From NCBI GenBank assembly GCA_023414355.1, contig JAEZOB010000040.1, positions 186,001-250,000 of the forward strand: DNA of 64,000 bases, given 5' to 3'. The position numbers and the translations under genes were made by a program. The DNA comes from Bacillota bacterium. GTDB lineage: Bacteria > Bacillota > Clostridia > Lachnospirales > Lachnospiraceae. Positions 34,052 to 41,471 of this stretch are shown in pieces (the first letter of the stretch is position 1; every line of letters begins with the position of its first letter). The notes below the pieces were generated by a model that saw nothing but the letters and a program-made list of their open reading frames with translations, was not told where the DNA came from and searched no databases.

Positions 34052-36523
34052 ATGCCTAAGAGCCACACAGGGAAAAAACATAAGAAGAACCTCAGACGGA
34101 CAGTGAAGCTGATCTCACAGTTGGTTACACTGGGAGTTCTGGTTGTGATTGCTGTAAGCATCTTTTATTTTTATCATGCTTACGGCAGGCAGATCCTGCA
34201 GCTGCAGGCAGACGCAAAGCAGAAGGCAGCTGCATCTACCGAGGATACCTTTCGGGCTTCTCAGACAGGACTTGTCTACGATGCAGATGGAAATCTGATC
34301 TCCACTTTAAAATCCGAAAAGGATGTATATTATATTAAGTATGAGGATATTCCTGAAATTGCGATTAAAGCGATGGTAGTATCGGAGGATCGGAAATTCT
34401 TAGAGCACGACGGAGTGGATTATCTGGCCAATATAAGAGCCGCCATTGCCCTCATTAAGCATAAAGGTGAGATTACCCAAGGAGCCAGCACCATCACGCA
34501 ACAGCTTTCCAGAAGTGTATTCCTGACCCAGAAGGTAACCTATGAAAGAAAGATCGAAGAGATCTTCATCGCACAAGAGCTGGAGAAGAAATATACCAAA
34601 GCGCAGATCATGGAGTTCTATATCAACGATATGTATTGTGCAAACGGTCATTATGGTCTACAGGCAGCGGCACGTGGATATTTCGGGCAGGGAGTTTCAG
34701 GACTCAGTTTGTCTCAAATCGTATTCTTATGTGCCATTCCGAACAGCCCCAACCGATATAATCCTCTGACCAATATTGACAATACTCTCGAGCGCAGGGA
34801 TCGTATTTTGCAACAGCTTCTTGACGAGGGAATGATTACAGCAGAGCAATACAAGGGAGCGGTCAATGAAAAGATCGAGCTGTATCAGGATAAGGCAAAG
34901 AAAAGAAATTATGTCGAGACGTATACCTATTATTGTGCAATTCGTGCTTTAATGAAAGAGGCAGGTTTTACCTTCCGCAATCAGTTCGAAAGTGAAGAGG
35001 ATCGTAAGGAATATGAAGCTTCCTACGAGGAATTCTATGACAGGTATCAGAAGGAGCTTTATATAAACGGATATCGAATTTATACCTCTATTGAGCTGGA
35101 TAAGCAGAAGCTTCTCCAGAAATCAGTGAATCAAGCATTAAAAGAGTTCAAGAAAGTGAATGACGAGGGTGTATATCAGATGCAGGGGGCAGCTGTCTGC
35201 ATCGACAATGACAGCGGAAGAGTCGTGGCTATTGTCGGAGGGCGAGAGCAGAAGCTTGAGGGCTATACTCTCAATCGGGCATATCAAAGCTTCCGACAGC
35301 CCGGAAGCTCAATCAAACCTTTGATTGTATATACGCCTTCCTTTGAAAGAAAGTATACTCCGGATTCTGATGTCGTGGATGAGAGGATCAAGGATGGACC
35401 GAAAAATGCCGGAGGAGGCTATTCCGGTGAAATGAAGCTGCAACGGGCGATTGAGCTGTCAAAGAACACGATTGCCTGGAAGCTGTTAGAGGAATTGACT
35501 CCAAAGGTAGGTTTATCCTATCTAATGAAAATGAATTACGCGAAAATAAAAGATAGTGATTATACTCTGGCCTCTGCACTCGGCGGATTGACGGTTGGAG
35601 CCAGTCCGGTGGAGATGGCAGCAGCATATGCTACTCTGGAGAACGATGGCTATTACAGGACACCCACCTGTATTATTAAGATCATGGATTCCGAGGGGAA
35701 TGAGATTGTCGGAGATCCGGTGGAGACGAAGCAGGTATACCAGACCAACGCAGCCAGAATTATGACAGAGGAAATGATGGGGGTCATTACGAACGGAACT
35801 GCGCGAGGTTTGGGCTTGTCTCATACAGTGAGTGCCGGAAAGACCGGCACCACCAATGACAAAAAGGATGGTTGGTTTGTGGGATATACTCCATACTATA
35901 CCACCAGCGTGTGGGTTGGTTATGATTTGCCGCAGTCGGTGCCTGATTTACAGGGTGCCAGTTATCCCGGAACGATATGGCACAGCTTTATGGAGGAAAT
36001 TCATACCAAATCCATGAATAGAAAATTCGAGCTTTATGATTGGAGAGCAGTTCTGAAGGCTGAAAAGGAAGCAATGGCTGAAAAGGAAGCCAAGGAAAAA
36101 GCGCTTTCCGCTCAGAAAAAGGCTGAGGAGGCACTGAAAGAACAAAGCAATCTGCCGAAAGAAGACTCAACAGCCGGGGATGCTACAAAGGATGGAGATC
36201 CGAACCATGGGAATACAGTTGAAGACGGAGATATTACTGATCAGGATACTACAGAGCCTGAGGATTCTGGAGAAACGGGGGATACCACAGGGTCCGAGGA
36301 TGCTGCTGAGTCTACAGATGCGAATGATGCTACGAATAATGGGGCATCGGAGATGATAGAGGAAGACCCGAATTCCGGGGATACAACCGTAGGAGATGGC
36401 ACTATCACCGATACAGAGGACATCTCATCCGATACCTCCTCGGACGGCGTAGCGAATATGCAGGGTACAGCTCAGGAGGATAATACACAGGAGAATAATA
36501 CACAGGAGAATACTTCTCAATAG
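34052..36523 (+). CDS. class A penicillin-binding protein (PBP1A type) with acidic tail
   Basis: An 823-residue bifunctional peptidoglycan synthase. A basic cytoplasmic N-terminus (1-22) and TM ~23-45 are followed by a GT51 glycosyltransferase (~70-250; catalytic E112 in EDRKFLEHDG; QGASTITQQLSR). The transpeptidase (~340-650) has S419-x-x-K422 in GSSIKP, SKN (~470) and K597-T-G. After ~665 comes a Lys/Ala/Glu coiled stretch and ~130 residues of Asp/Glu/Thr/Asn-rich low complexity ending in repeated DNTQEN units. It polymerises and cross-links wall glycan outside the membrane. It begins 18 bp after yhaN with a GGAGG box, so it belongs to that operon. Confidence 0.92.
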   Translation: MPKSHTGKKHKKNLRRTVKLISQLVTLGVLVVIAVSIFYFYHAYGRQILQLQADAKQKAAASTEDTFRASQTGLVYDADGNLISTLKSEKDVYYIKYEDIPEIAIKAMVVSEDRKFLEHDGVDYLANIRAAIALIKHKGEITQGASTITQQLSRSVFLTQKVTYERKIEEIFIAQELEKKYTKAQIMEFYINDMYCANGHYGLQAAARGYFGQGVSGLSLSQIVFLCAIPNSPNRYNPLTNIDNTLERRDRILQQLLDEGMITAEQYKGAVNEKIELYQDKAKKRNYVETYTYYCAIRALMKEAGFTFRNQFESEEDRKEYEASYEEFYDRYQKELYINGYRIYTSIELDKQKLLQKSVNQALKEFKKVNDEGVYQMQGAAVCIDNDSGRVVAIVGGREQKLEGYTLNRAYQSFRQPGSSIKPLIVYTPSFERKYTPDSDVVDERIKDGPKNAGGGYSGEMKLQRAIELSKNTIAWKLLEELTPKVGLSYLMKMNYAKIKDSDYTLASALGGLTVGASPVEMAAAYATLENDGYYRTPTCIIKIMDSEGNEIVGDPVETKQVYQTNAARIMTEEMMGVITNGTARGLGLSHTVSAGKTGTTNDKKDGWFVGYTPYYTTSVWVGYDLPQSVPDLQGASYPGTIWHSFMEEIHTKSMNRKFELYDWRAVLKAEKEAMAEKEAKEKALSAQKKAEEALKEQSNLPKEDSTAGDATKDGDPNHGNTVEDGDITDQDTTEPEDSGETGDTTGSEDAAESTDANDATNNGASEMIEEDPNSGDTTVGDGTITDTEDISSDTSSDGVANMQGTAQEDNTQENNTQENTSQ

Positions 36524-36703
36524 AAAAGTGCTCAAGAGAAATGCTCAAGAGAAATGCTTTTAGTAGAATGCTTCGGGCTAACAAGATATCACCAGGGATA
36601 TATATAACATCCACAGATAAGACGGAGCTGATCCCACCACGAATTAGGGCTAAGCGGACCCGTCTATGGAGAAGATCACATGCACACAGAGGAGAAGATT
36701 GAA

Positions 36704-37231
36704 ATGAACTTTAAGATAGAAAAAGGAACACAGAAGGATATTGACGAGTTAGCCGGGCTTTATGATGATATTAACGACTTTCTGGAACAGGGGGTGAATT
36801 ATCCCGGCTGGAGGAAAGGATTATATCCTGTGAGAGAAAATGCAATACATGGGCTAGAGCTGGATTGCCTCTTTGTAGTAAGGGGGAAGGATAAAATCGT
36901 TGGATCGGTAATCTTAAGCCACGAGCCGGAGCATGGATATGAGCATGCCGCATGGCGGTATGAGGGTAGCTATGAGCGGATCTATGTGATACATACTCTG
37001 GCAGTACACCCCGACTATCTAAAACTGGGAATTGGCAGGCAACTACTTGGTTTTGCAGAGGAACACGGCTTGGAAAATGGGATGAAGGCAATTCGACTGG
37101 ATGTGAACGTAAATAATATACCGGCGATTAGTTTATATGAAAGCAGCGGCTATCAGTATATCGGAACAGTTGATTTAGGGCTTGGTGAGTATGGACTTCC
37201 TTGGTTCAAGCTCTACGAGAAGCTGCTATAG
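36704..37231 (+). CDS. GNAT family N-acetyltransferase
   Basis: A 175-residue GNAT protein. It has the RimI-like core YVIHTLAVHPDYLKLGIGRQLLGFAEEHG (acetyl-CoA binding Q/RxxGxG/A variant GIGRQL) and LDVNVNNIPAISLYESSGYQYIGTVDLG. ATG 36704 has GAGGAG nine bases upstream; the in-frame ATG 36680 precedes that box. It is a single gene ending in a strong bidirectional terminator. The substrate is unknown. Confidence 0.9.
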   Translation: MNFKIEKGTQKDIDELAGLYDDINDFLEQGVNYPGWRKGLYPVRENAIHGLELDCLFVVRGKDKIVGSVILSHEPEHGYEHAAWRYEGSYERIYVIHTLAVHPDYLKLGIGRQLLGFAEEHGLENGMKAIRLDVNVNNIPAISLYESSGYQYIGTVDLGLGEYGLPWFKLYEKLL

Positions 37232-37336
37232 CTGGAAGGGTATCGGCAGATTGAGCTCTATATAATACAGATAATGAATATAGCGAGAAGATGTAGTTAG
37301 CTATTAAACTTCTTACTATTATTCCGTTAATAGAGA

Positions 37337-37422
37337 GACAGGAACTGCTAGAGAAAAGCAACTCCAAATGCTAGATTAATGTATCTATCATTTAAAGTTG
37401 CTTTTCTCAAGTGGTTCCTGTC
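37337..37422. terminator. bidirectional terminator, long bipartite hairpin
   Basis: GACAGGAAC (37337) pairs with GTTCCTGTC (37414-37422), and inside it GAGAAAAGCAACT (37351-37363) pairs perfectly with AGTTGCTTTTCTC (37396-37408) around 32 nt. It separates the convergent GNAT and prs genes. Confidence 0.85.
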
Positions 37423-37449
37423 TTGTATTATTCTATGTTATTCTAGGGA

Positions 37450-38676
37450 TCAATCTCCTATATCATTTCTTAAGGCATCCGAATCCTGCAGGGAGAGCTT
37501 TCTACCACCCTGATTATATTCCTTTAAGATATTCTGAATTCTCTCAACGGGATTTAGTAAGGAACTGATGCTGTTGTCATGGTTCAGTGTATCGATGATC
37601 AGAGCCACATACTTACTCATATCTACGTTGATGTACCATTCCTTAGATAAAAGATCTGGAGTCTGATAGATTAAGTTGGTGGTCAGTACCCGATAAATTA
37701 AGCCGCTTTCATAAGCCTCGTCCAGTTTATCGAAGCCGCTGGTAAATACGCCGAAGGTAGCTGCCACAAAGATACGGCCTGCATTTCTTTTCTTTAATTC
37801 GGTTGCAACATCCAGAATGCTTTCACCGGAGGAAATCATATCATCCACAATCAGAACATCTTTGCCTGCAATATCGGTACCAAGGAATTCATGAGCCACA
37901 ATGGGATTACGACCCTTCACAATCTTTGTGTAGTCGCGTCTTTTGTAGAACATGCCCATATCAAGGCCAAGAACGTTAGCAAAATAGACAGCACGTGACA
38001 TTCCGCCTTCATCCGGGCTGATTACCATCATATGATCTGAATCGAAACGAATATCGGGAACATTTTGAAGCATTGCTTTAATAAACTGATAGTTCGGAGC
38101 CACAGTCTCAAGACTATTGAGGGGAATGGCATTCTGAACTCTGGGATCATGTGCATCGAACGTCAGGATACTTTCCACACCCATGTTGATCAGTTCCTGT
38201 AACGCCAAAGCACAATCGAGAGATTCTCTGGAGGTTCTTCTATGTTGTCTGCCTTCGTATAGATAAGGCATAATTACGGTGATTCTTCTGGCTTTACCAC
38301 CAACTGCGGCGATAATTCTTTTCAAATCCTGATAATGATCGTCGGGAGACATATGGTTCTCATGTCCGCATACTTTATATGTCATGCTGTAATTTGTAAC
38401 ATCAACAAGGAGGTATAGATCGGAGCCTCTGACGGATTCTTTAATCTGTCCCTTAGCTTCTCCGGTGCCGAATCTTGGACAGCAGGCCTTCATCAGATAC
38501 GAGTCTCTTTGGTAGCCTGTAAATGCGATGGTTCCCTTGTGCTCGCTTTCTCTTGAATTGCGCCATTCAACAAGATAGTCATTCACACGCTCTCCCAGGT
38601 GTTTGCAGCTTTCCAGAGCAATGATACCTAGCGGCCCCACAGGAATTGTTTCTACGATCTTCTCGTTCTTTGACAT
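37450..38676 (-). CDS. prs: ribose-phosphate pyrophosphokinase
   Basis: A 408-residue PRPP synthetase, longer than the ~315 residues usual in bacteria; the extra parts are mainly at the N-terminus and in insertions, as in a clostridial subclass. Recognisable motifs are MPYLYEGRQHRRTSRESLD, LTFDAHDPRVQNAIPL (metal/ATP), SPDEGGMSRAVYFAN and the PRPP-binding loop DVLIVDDMISSGES. It makes PRPP from ribose 5-phosphate and ATP for purine, pyrimidine, NAD and His/Trp synthesis. The start MSKNEK (38676) has GGAGGG upstream; the earlier in-frame start lacks one. It follows dnaI on the same strand with its own candidate promoter. Confidence 0.88.
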   Translation of the reverse strand: MSKNEKIVETIPVGPLGIIALESCKHLGERVNDYLVEWRNSRESEHKGTIAFTGYQRDSYLMKACCPRFGTGEAKGQIKESVRGSDLYLLVDVTNYSMTYKVCGHENHMSPDDHYQDLKRIIAAVGGKARRITVIMPYLYEGRQHRRTSRESLDCALALQELINMGVESILTFDAHDPRVQNAIPLNSLETVAPNYQFIKAMLQNVPDIRFDSDHMMVISPDEGGMSRAVYFANVLGLDMGMFYKRRDYTKIVKGRNPIVAHEFLGTDIAGKDVLIVDDMISSGESILDVATELKKRNAGRIFVAATFGVFTSGFDKLDEAYESGLIYRVLTTNLIYQTPDLLSKEWYINVDMSKYVALIIDTLNHDNSISSLLNPVERIQNILKEYNQGGRKLSLQDSDALRNDIGD

Positions 38677-38724
38677 TAGATTTCCCTCCATAGAAAATAA
38701 GAATTGGTTTCAAAAGCCATTAAA

Positions 38725-38772
38725 GTTATATCATACATTAAATTCGCAAGTCAATACAGAATTCGCGAATTT
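38725..38772 (-). promoter_or_regulatory. candidate prs promoter with inverted repeat
   Basis: On the minus strand TTGACT (38754-38749) is followed by ATATAA/TATAAC at 17-18 bp. The arms AAATTCGC (38740-38747) and GCGAATTT (38765-38772) form an 8-bp inverted repeat around the -35 box, a candidate operator. Confidence 0.4.
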
Positions 38773-38784
38773 ATTACATATTAA

Positions 38785-39777
38785 TTATTTGACTGCCTTG
38801 TGCAGACGAATGTCTTCCCCGATGATACGTTGGACACTGTAGCTGCTGACAATCCTCGAGAAGACTCGTTCCCCGTATACGGAATTAATATTGGGCAGAG
38901 ACAGGTTGGTTGATATGATGGTCGACTTTTGACGAAGTAGACGCTCATTAATTATTAGATATAATTGGGAGTTCGTAAAAGCATTATTCAGTTCTGTACC
39001 CAAATCATCAATAATTAATAAATCACAATCAAGAATGTAATCAAACTGATTGGAGGCGGTATAGGAGTCCTCTTCATCTCTGCTGAACTTATGCTTTTCA
39101 AGAATGTCAAATAATCGGAAAGCAGTCAGATAGATCACGGTATTGCCCCGATCCAGCAGTTCTTTGGCAATGCAATTGGCAAGAAAGGTCTTGCCTACCC
39201 CGGTATTCCCAATCAGCAGCAGATTGTCATGATGTGCCTGAAAATGTTTTATAAAGCTCTTGCAGGAAGCTACAACCTTCTGCATGTTGGAAAGCGGAGA
39301 CAGACCGAGTGCTTCATCGATATAATCATCAGAATAGTAGTCGAAGGAAAACCTGCTGAAATTCTCATGGGATAAAATGGTCTTAATATTAGAATCAGAA
39401 TACATCAAGTCTGCAATTGCCTGCTTGAAGCAATTACATTTATCCTTACCGATATAGCCGGTATCCTGACACTTACTACACTGAAACTGCATGTCCAGAT
39501 AATCTGCAGGAAGCTGATGGTCAAATAAAAGCTGCTTTTTCCGCAGCTGTAAGTCCTGAAGCTTTGATTTTAAGACCTTCAGACCGCTGTCATCTCCGCG
39601 AAGGGCCATACGGCCACTTTCGGCAGACAAAGAGATAAGCTCCTCCTCCAAAACCTTAAGTTCCGGAAGGAGACTATAGGCATGCGCAATCCGGCGATCC
39701 AGGTCATGCTTATTCTGAATCCGCTTGCTGTCATATTCACGTAAGATCTGATTATACTGATCGTTTTTTAATGCCAT
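38785..39777 (-). CDS. dnaI: DnaI/DnaC-type helicase loader ATPase
   Basis: A 330-residue helicase loader. The N-terminal region has a Cys cluster C100-x2-C103...C114-x-C116 (FQCSKCQDTGYIGKDKCNC), as in Firmicute DnaI zinc domains. The AAA+ core has Walker A GNTGVGKTF (190-198), Walker B LLIIDDLGTE (~252-261), and an arginine-finger region SVYGERVFSRI. It loads the replicative helicase at origins or restart sites with DnaD. It lies 14 bp downstream of dnaD on the same strand. Confidence 0.88.
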   Translation of the reverse strand: MALKNDQYNQILREYDSKRIQNKHDLDRRIAHAYSLLPELKVLEEELISLSAESGRMALRGDDSGLKVLKSKLQDLQLRKKQLLFDHQLPADYLDMQFQCSKCQDTGYIGKDKCNCFKQAIADLMYSDSNIKTILSHENFSRFSFDYYSDDYIDEALGLSPLSNMQKVVASCKSFIKHFQAHHDNLLLIGNTGVGKTFLANCIAKELLDRGNTVIYLTAFRLFDILEKHKFSRDEEDSYTASNQFDYILDCDLLIIDDLGTELNNAFTNSQLYLIINERLLRQKSTIISTNLSLPNINSVYGERVFSRIVSSYSVQRIIGEDIRLHKAVK

Positions 39778-39791
39778 GGTTATGAGACTCC

Positions 39792-40871
39792 TTATAAACC
39801 TTTATTCATCAGCTTGCGCTCCAGTTCTGCATAATCCTGAGCGCTATAGGTCCGCTGGGGAAACTGGTTGAACTTATTGGGGGCGGGCTTTATCATAGTT
39901 GTGATTTTGTTGGCATCCAGGTTTTTGCCGGCCTTAGAGAACTCCTCATCGAGTTTTGCAATATCAGCTTTGTTCTTGGCATTTTTCTTATACCAGGTCT
40001 CGAGAATCTTGTCGGTATACTTGAAGTCCGGCTTTTGGGTACGAAGGATGGTCCGATTACAAGCTTCAGTAATGATGTCATCCGAGAAACCGAATACCTC
40101 CACCCATTTTGTAATATATTGACGCTCGATCTGACCCGGAGTACGGTTCAATCCGAAGGCTTTATTGACGGCATTGAAATGCTCGTTATAAGTTGCGGTA
40201 GCTTCCTTTGCTTTGGCTTCTGTATCGATGCCCTCTTCGGCCCAGGTCAGAGCAACGGCTTCAATATAAGAAGCGTTCTTTTTGGACTTAGACACGCAGT
40301 ATTCATATAAGTACATAATCAGCTCAGAGGAGAAATGTAACTCCTCATGAAGATACAGGATCAACTGGAGATCCATAGGCTTTAACGGGCGATCAAGATA
40401 AAGCTCGACGATATTCATGGCATATTTGATCTCGTCATTGTTCGTAAAGCTGGCAATCTGTTCTGCAGAATAGCTCTGTCTGCCGGCAGGCTTCGTCTCT
40501 GTATGTATACTGACAGCGATTTCATCTAATTCACTATCAAGATCGGTAATCGGTGTGTTTTCGTTTTGTGTGTTGTTTATATCTGTAAGGCTGATTGCAG
40601 TGATTTCTTTCTGTGTATTTCTGGACAGCTTCAGCAGATTTAATTTTTCCCAATAGGTCAATGCCCGTATGATGTCCTTTTCTGTATTGTCTAATCGGTC
40701 GGCAATGGAAGAGATGGTTACCTCCGGGCAGTTCCCGGAAAAGCAGCGCAGAAGATACAGATAAACCTTAACATACGCACCGTTTGCTGACGGCATGTAT
40801 TGATCGATGAAAGAATTAGGAATGATTGTTACATCAGATATACCTTCGGCATGTAATGAAATCTTATTCAT
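39792..40871 (-). CDS. dnaD: DnaD domain replication-initiation protein
   Basis: A 359-residue protein. The N-terminal winged helix (residues ~15-90: NGAYVKVYLYLLRCFSG ... ISSIADRLDNTEKDIIRALTYWEKLNLLKL) and two C-terminal DnaD/DnaB-like helical repeats (~145-210: IKYAMNIVELYLDRPLKPMDLQLILYLHEEL; ~220-300) match the clostridial DnaD type, in which one protein covers the roles of DnaB and DnaD. It remodels DNA and helps recruit the helicase loader at initiation and restart. The dnaD-dnaI order is common in Firmicutes. Upstream, toward murC, are a cluster of DnaA boxes and a structured element. Confidence 0.85.
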   Translation of the reverse strand: MNKISLHAEGISDVTIIPNSFIDQYMPSANGAYVKVYLYLLRCFSGNCPEVTISSIADRLDNTEKDIIRALTYWEKLNLLKLSRNTQKEITAISLTDINNTQNENTPITDLDSELDEIAVSIHTETKPAGRQSYSAEQIASFTNNDEIKYAMNIVELYLDRPLKPMDLQLILYLHEELHFSSELIMYLYEYCVSKSKKNASYIEAVALTWAEEGIDTEAKAKEATATYNEHFNAVNKAFGLNRTPGQIERQYITKWVEVFGFSDDIITEACNRTILRTQKPDFKYTDKILETWYKKNAKNKADIAKLDEEFSKAGKNLDANKITTMIKPAPNKFNQFPQRTYSAQDYAELERKLMNKGL

Positions 40872-40996
40872 ATAGAATAGTATCCTCCCTTTACCCTAAA
40901 ACGTGAATGTGCAGAACAGGAAATAATGTGGACATGAAAGACTATGTTTTAAGAGATCAAAGGTTCTACATCAGAATGTCCAAGGCTGTAGATTAA

Positions 40997-41126
40997 GATG
41001 TCCAAGGTCATGCTGCGTATGCAGCATTGATGTATTGCGCATGAATGGCAGCTGAAAAGCTAGCTTTTCACGTGCTATTCATGCGCGATACGGCCACATC
41101 ATTACATGATGTGGCCCTTGGACATC
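40997..41126. repeat. structured intergenic element B (terminal inverted repeats)
   Basis: GATGTCCAAGG (40997-41007) pairs with CCTTGGACATC (41116-41126). Inside are hairpin ATGCTGC/GCAGCAT (41010-41027), a long middle helix (ATTGCGCATGAAT...GCTGAAAAGCT with its partner, 41034-41092), and hairpin CCACATCAT/ATGATGTGG (41094-41114). Read on the plus strand it aligns with the reverse complement of element A: shared GGTCATGCTGC, GCAGCA, TTGCGCAT, GAAAAGCT, ACATCAT/ATGATGT. Arms differ from A but still pair. Confidence 0.8.
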
Positions 41127-41213
41127 CCGATCAAGATGCCCTTTGATATCCTGATGAAGATTTCCTTGATATCTATATCAGTTCATCACTCGTTGTATCT
41201 GCTCATCGTGCAC

Positions 41214-41257
41214 ATTATAGCACACAAAAATTCACTTGAAAATAGCCTATTTTCAAG
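41214..41257 (-). promoter_or_regulatory. candidate dnaD-dnaI promoter with hairpin at -35
   Basis: On the minus strand an extended -10, TGCTATAAT (core 41219-41214), lies about 17 bp from TTTTCA. The perfect inverted repeat CTTGAAAATA-GCC-TATTTTCAAG (41235-41257) covers the -35 region, so a DNA-binding protein may compete there. DnaA boxes lie just upstream. Confidence 0.5.
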
Positions 41258-41278
41258 GGTTTCGGGACTTTGGACAAT

Positions 41279-41305
41279 TGTGGATACTGTGGATAATGTG
41301 GATGA
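41279..41305 (+). promoter_or_regulatory. three abutting DnaA-box-like 9-mers
   Basis: TGTGGATAC (41279), TGTGGATAA (41288) and TGTGGATGA (41297) follow one another head to tail with no spacer. The middle one is a perfect complement of the DnaA consensus TTATCCACA; the others differ by one base. They lie about 40-65 bp upstream of the candidate dnaD -35 box. Confidence 0.7.
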
Positions 41306-41415
41306 AATGGAATAAAAAATATGAAAATAAATGTAAAACAATGAACAAATATAGTGGAAATGAGATTAATTTTTAACAAAAATCTATCTTTGTAGAAAAA
41401 CATTTTAGAAAAAAA

Positions 41416-41471
41416 ATATCCACAGTAATTATCAAGAAATATGTTGATAATACTGTGGATAATGTGGATAA
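41416..41471. promoter_or_regulatory. second DnaA-box cluster, overlapping the murC terminator hairpin
   Basis: Two perfect complements of the DnaA consensus abut at 41454-41462 and 41463-41471, and ATATCCACA (one mismatch) lies at 41416-41424 in the opposite orientation. TATCCACAGTA (41417) and TACTGTGGATA (41451), with TTATCA/TGATAA, make a long stem. On the minus strand it is followed by TTTTTTTT, so it also serves as the murC terminator. Confidence 0.7.

Larger units (their letters stand above)
40872..41471. other. 600-bp intergenic region upstream of dnaD
   Basis: No gene is visible. From right to left (the direction of dnaD transcription) it holds the murC terminator hairpin, an AT-rich ~110-bp stretch, DnaA-box clusters, a perfect 10-bp hairpin, a minus-strand promoter and structured element B. 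All are listed separately. Confidence 0.7.

Noticed and set aside
36619..36666. Possible small riboswitch before the GNAT gene
   Set aside because: AGACGG/CCGTCT closes ~46 nt with weak inner pairing, but it matches no riboswitch consensus I know, and the gene's function gives no hint of a ligand.
41279..41471. Main chromosomal origin oriC
   Set aside because: The DnaA boxes and AT-rich segment look origin-like, but dnaA, dnaN and rpmH are not adjacent, so I call it a secondary cluster only.
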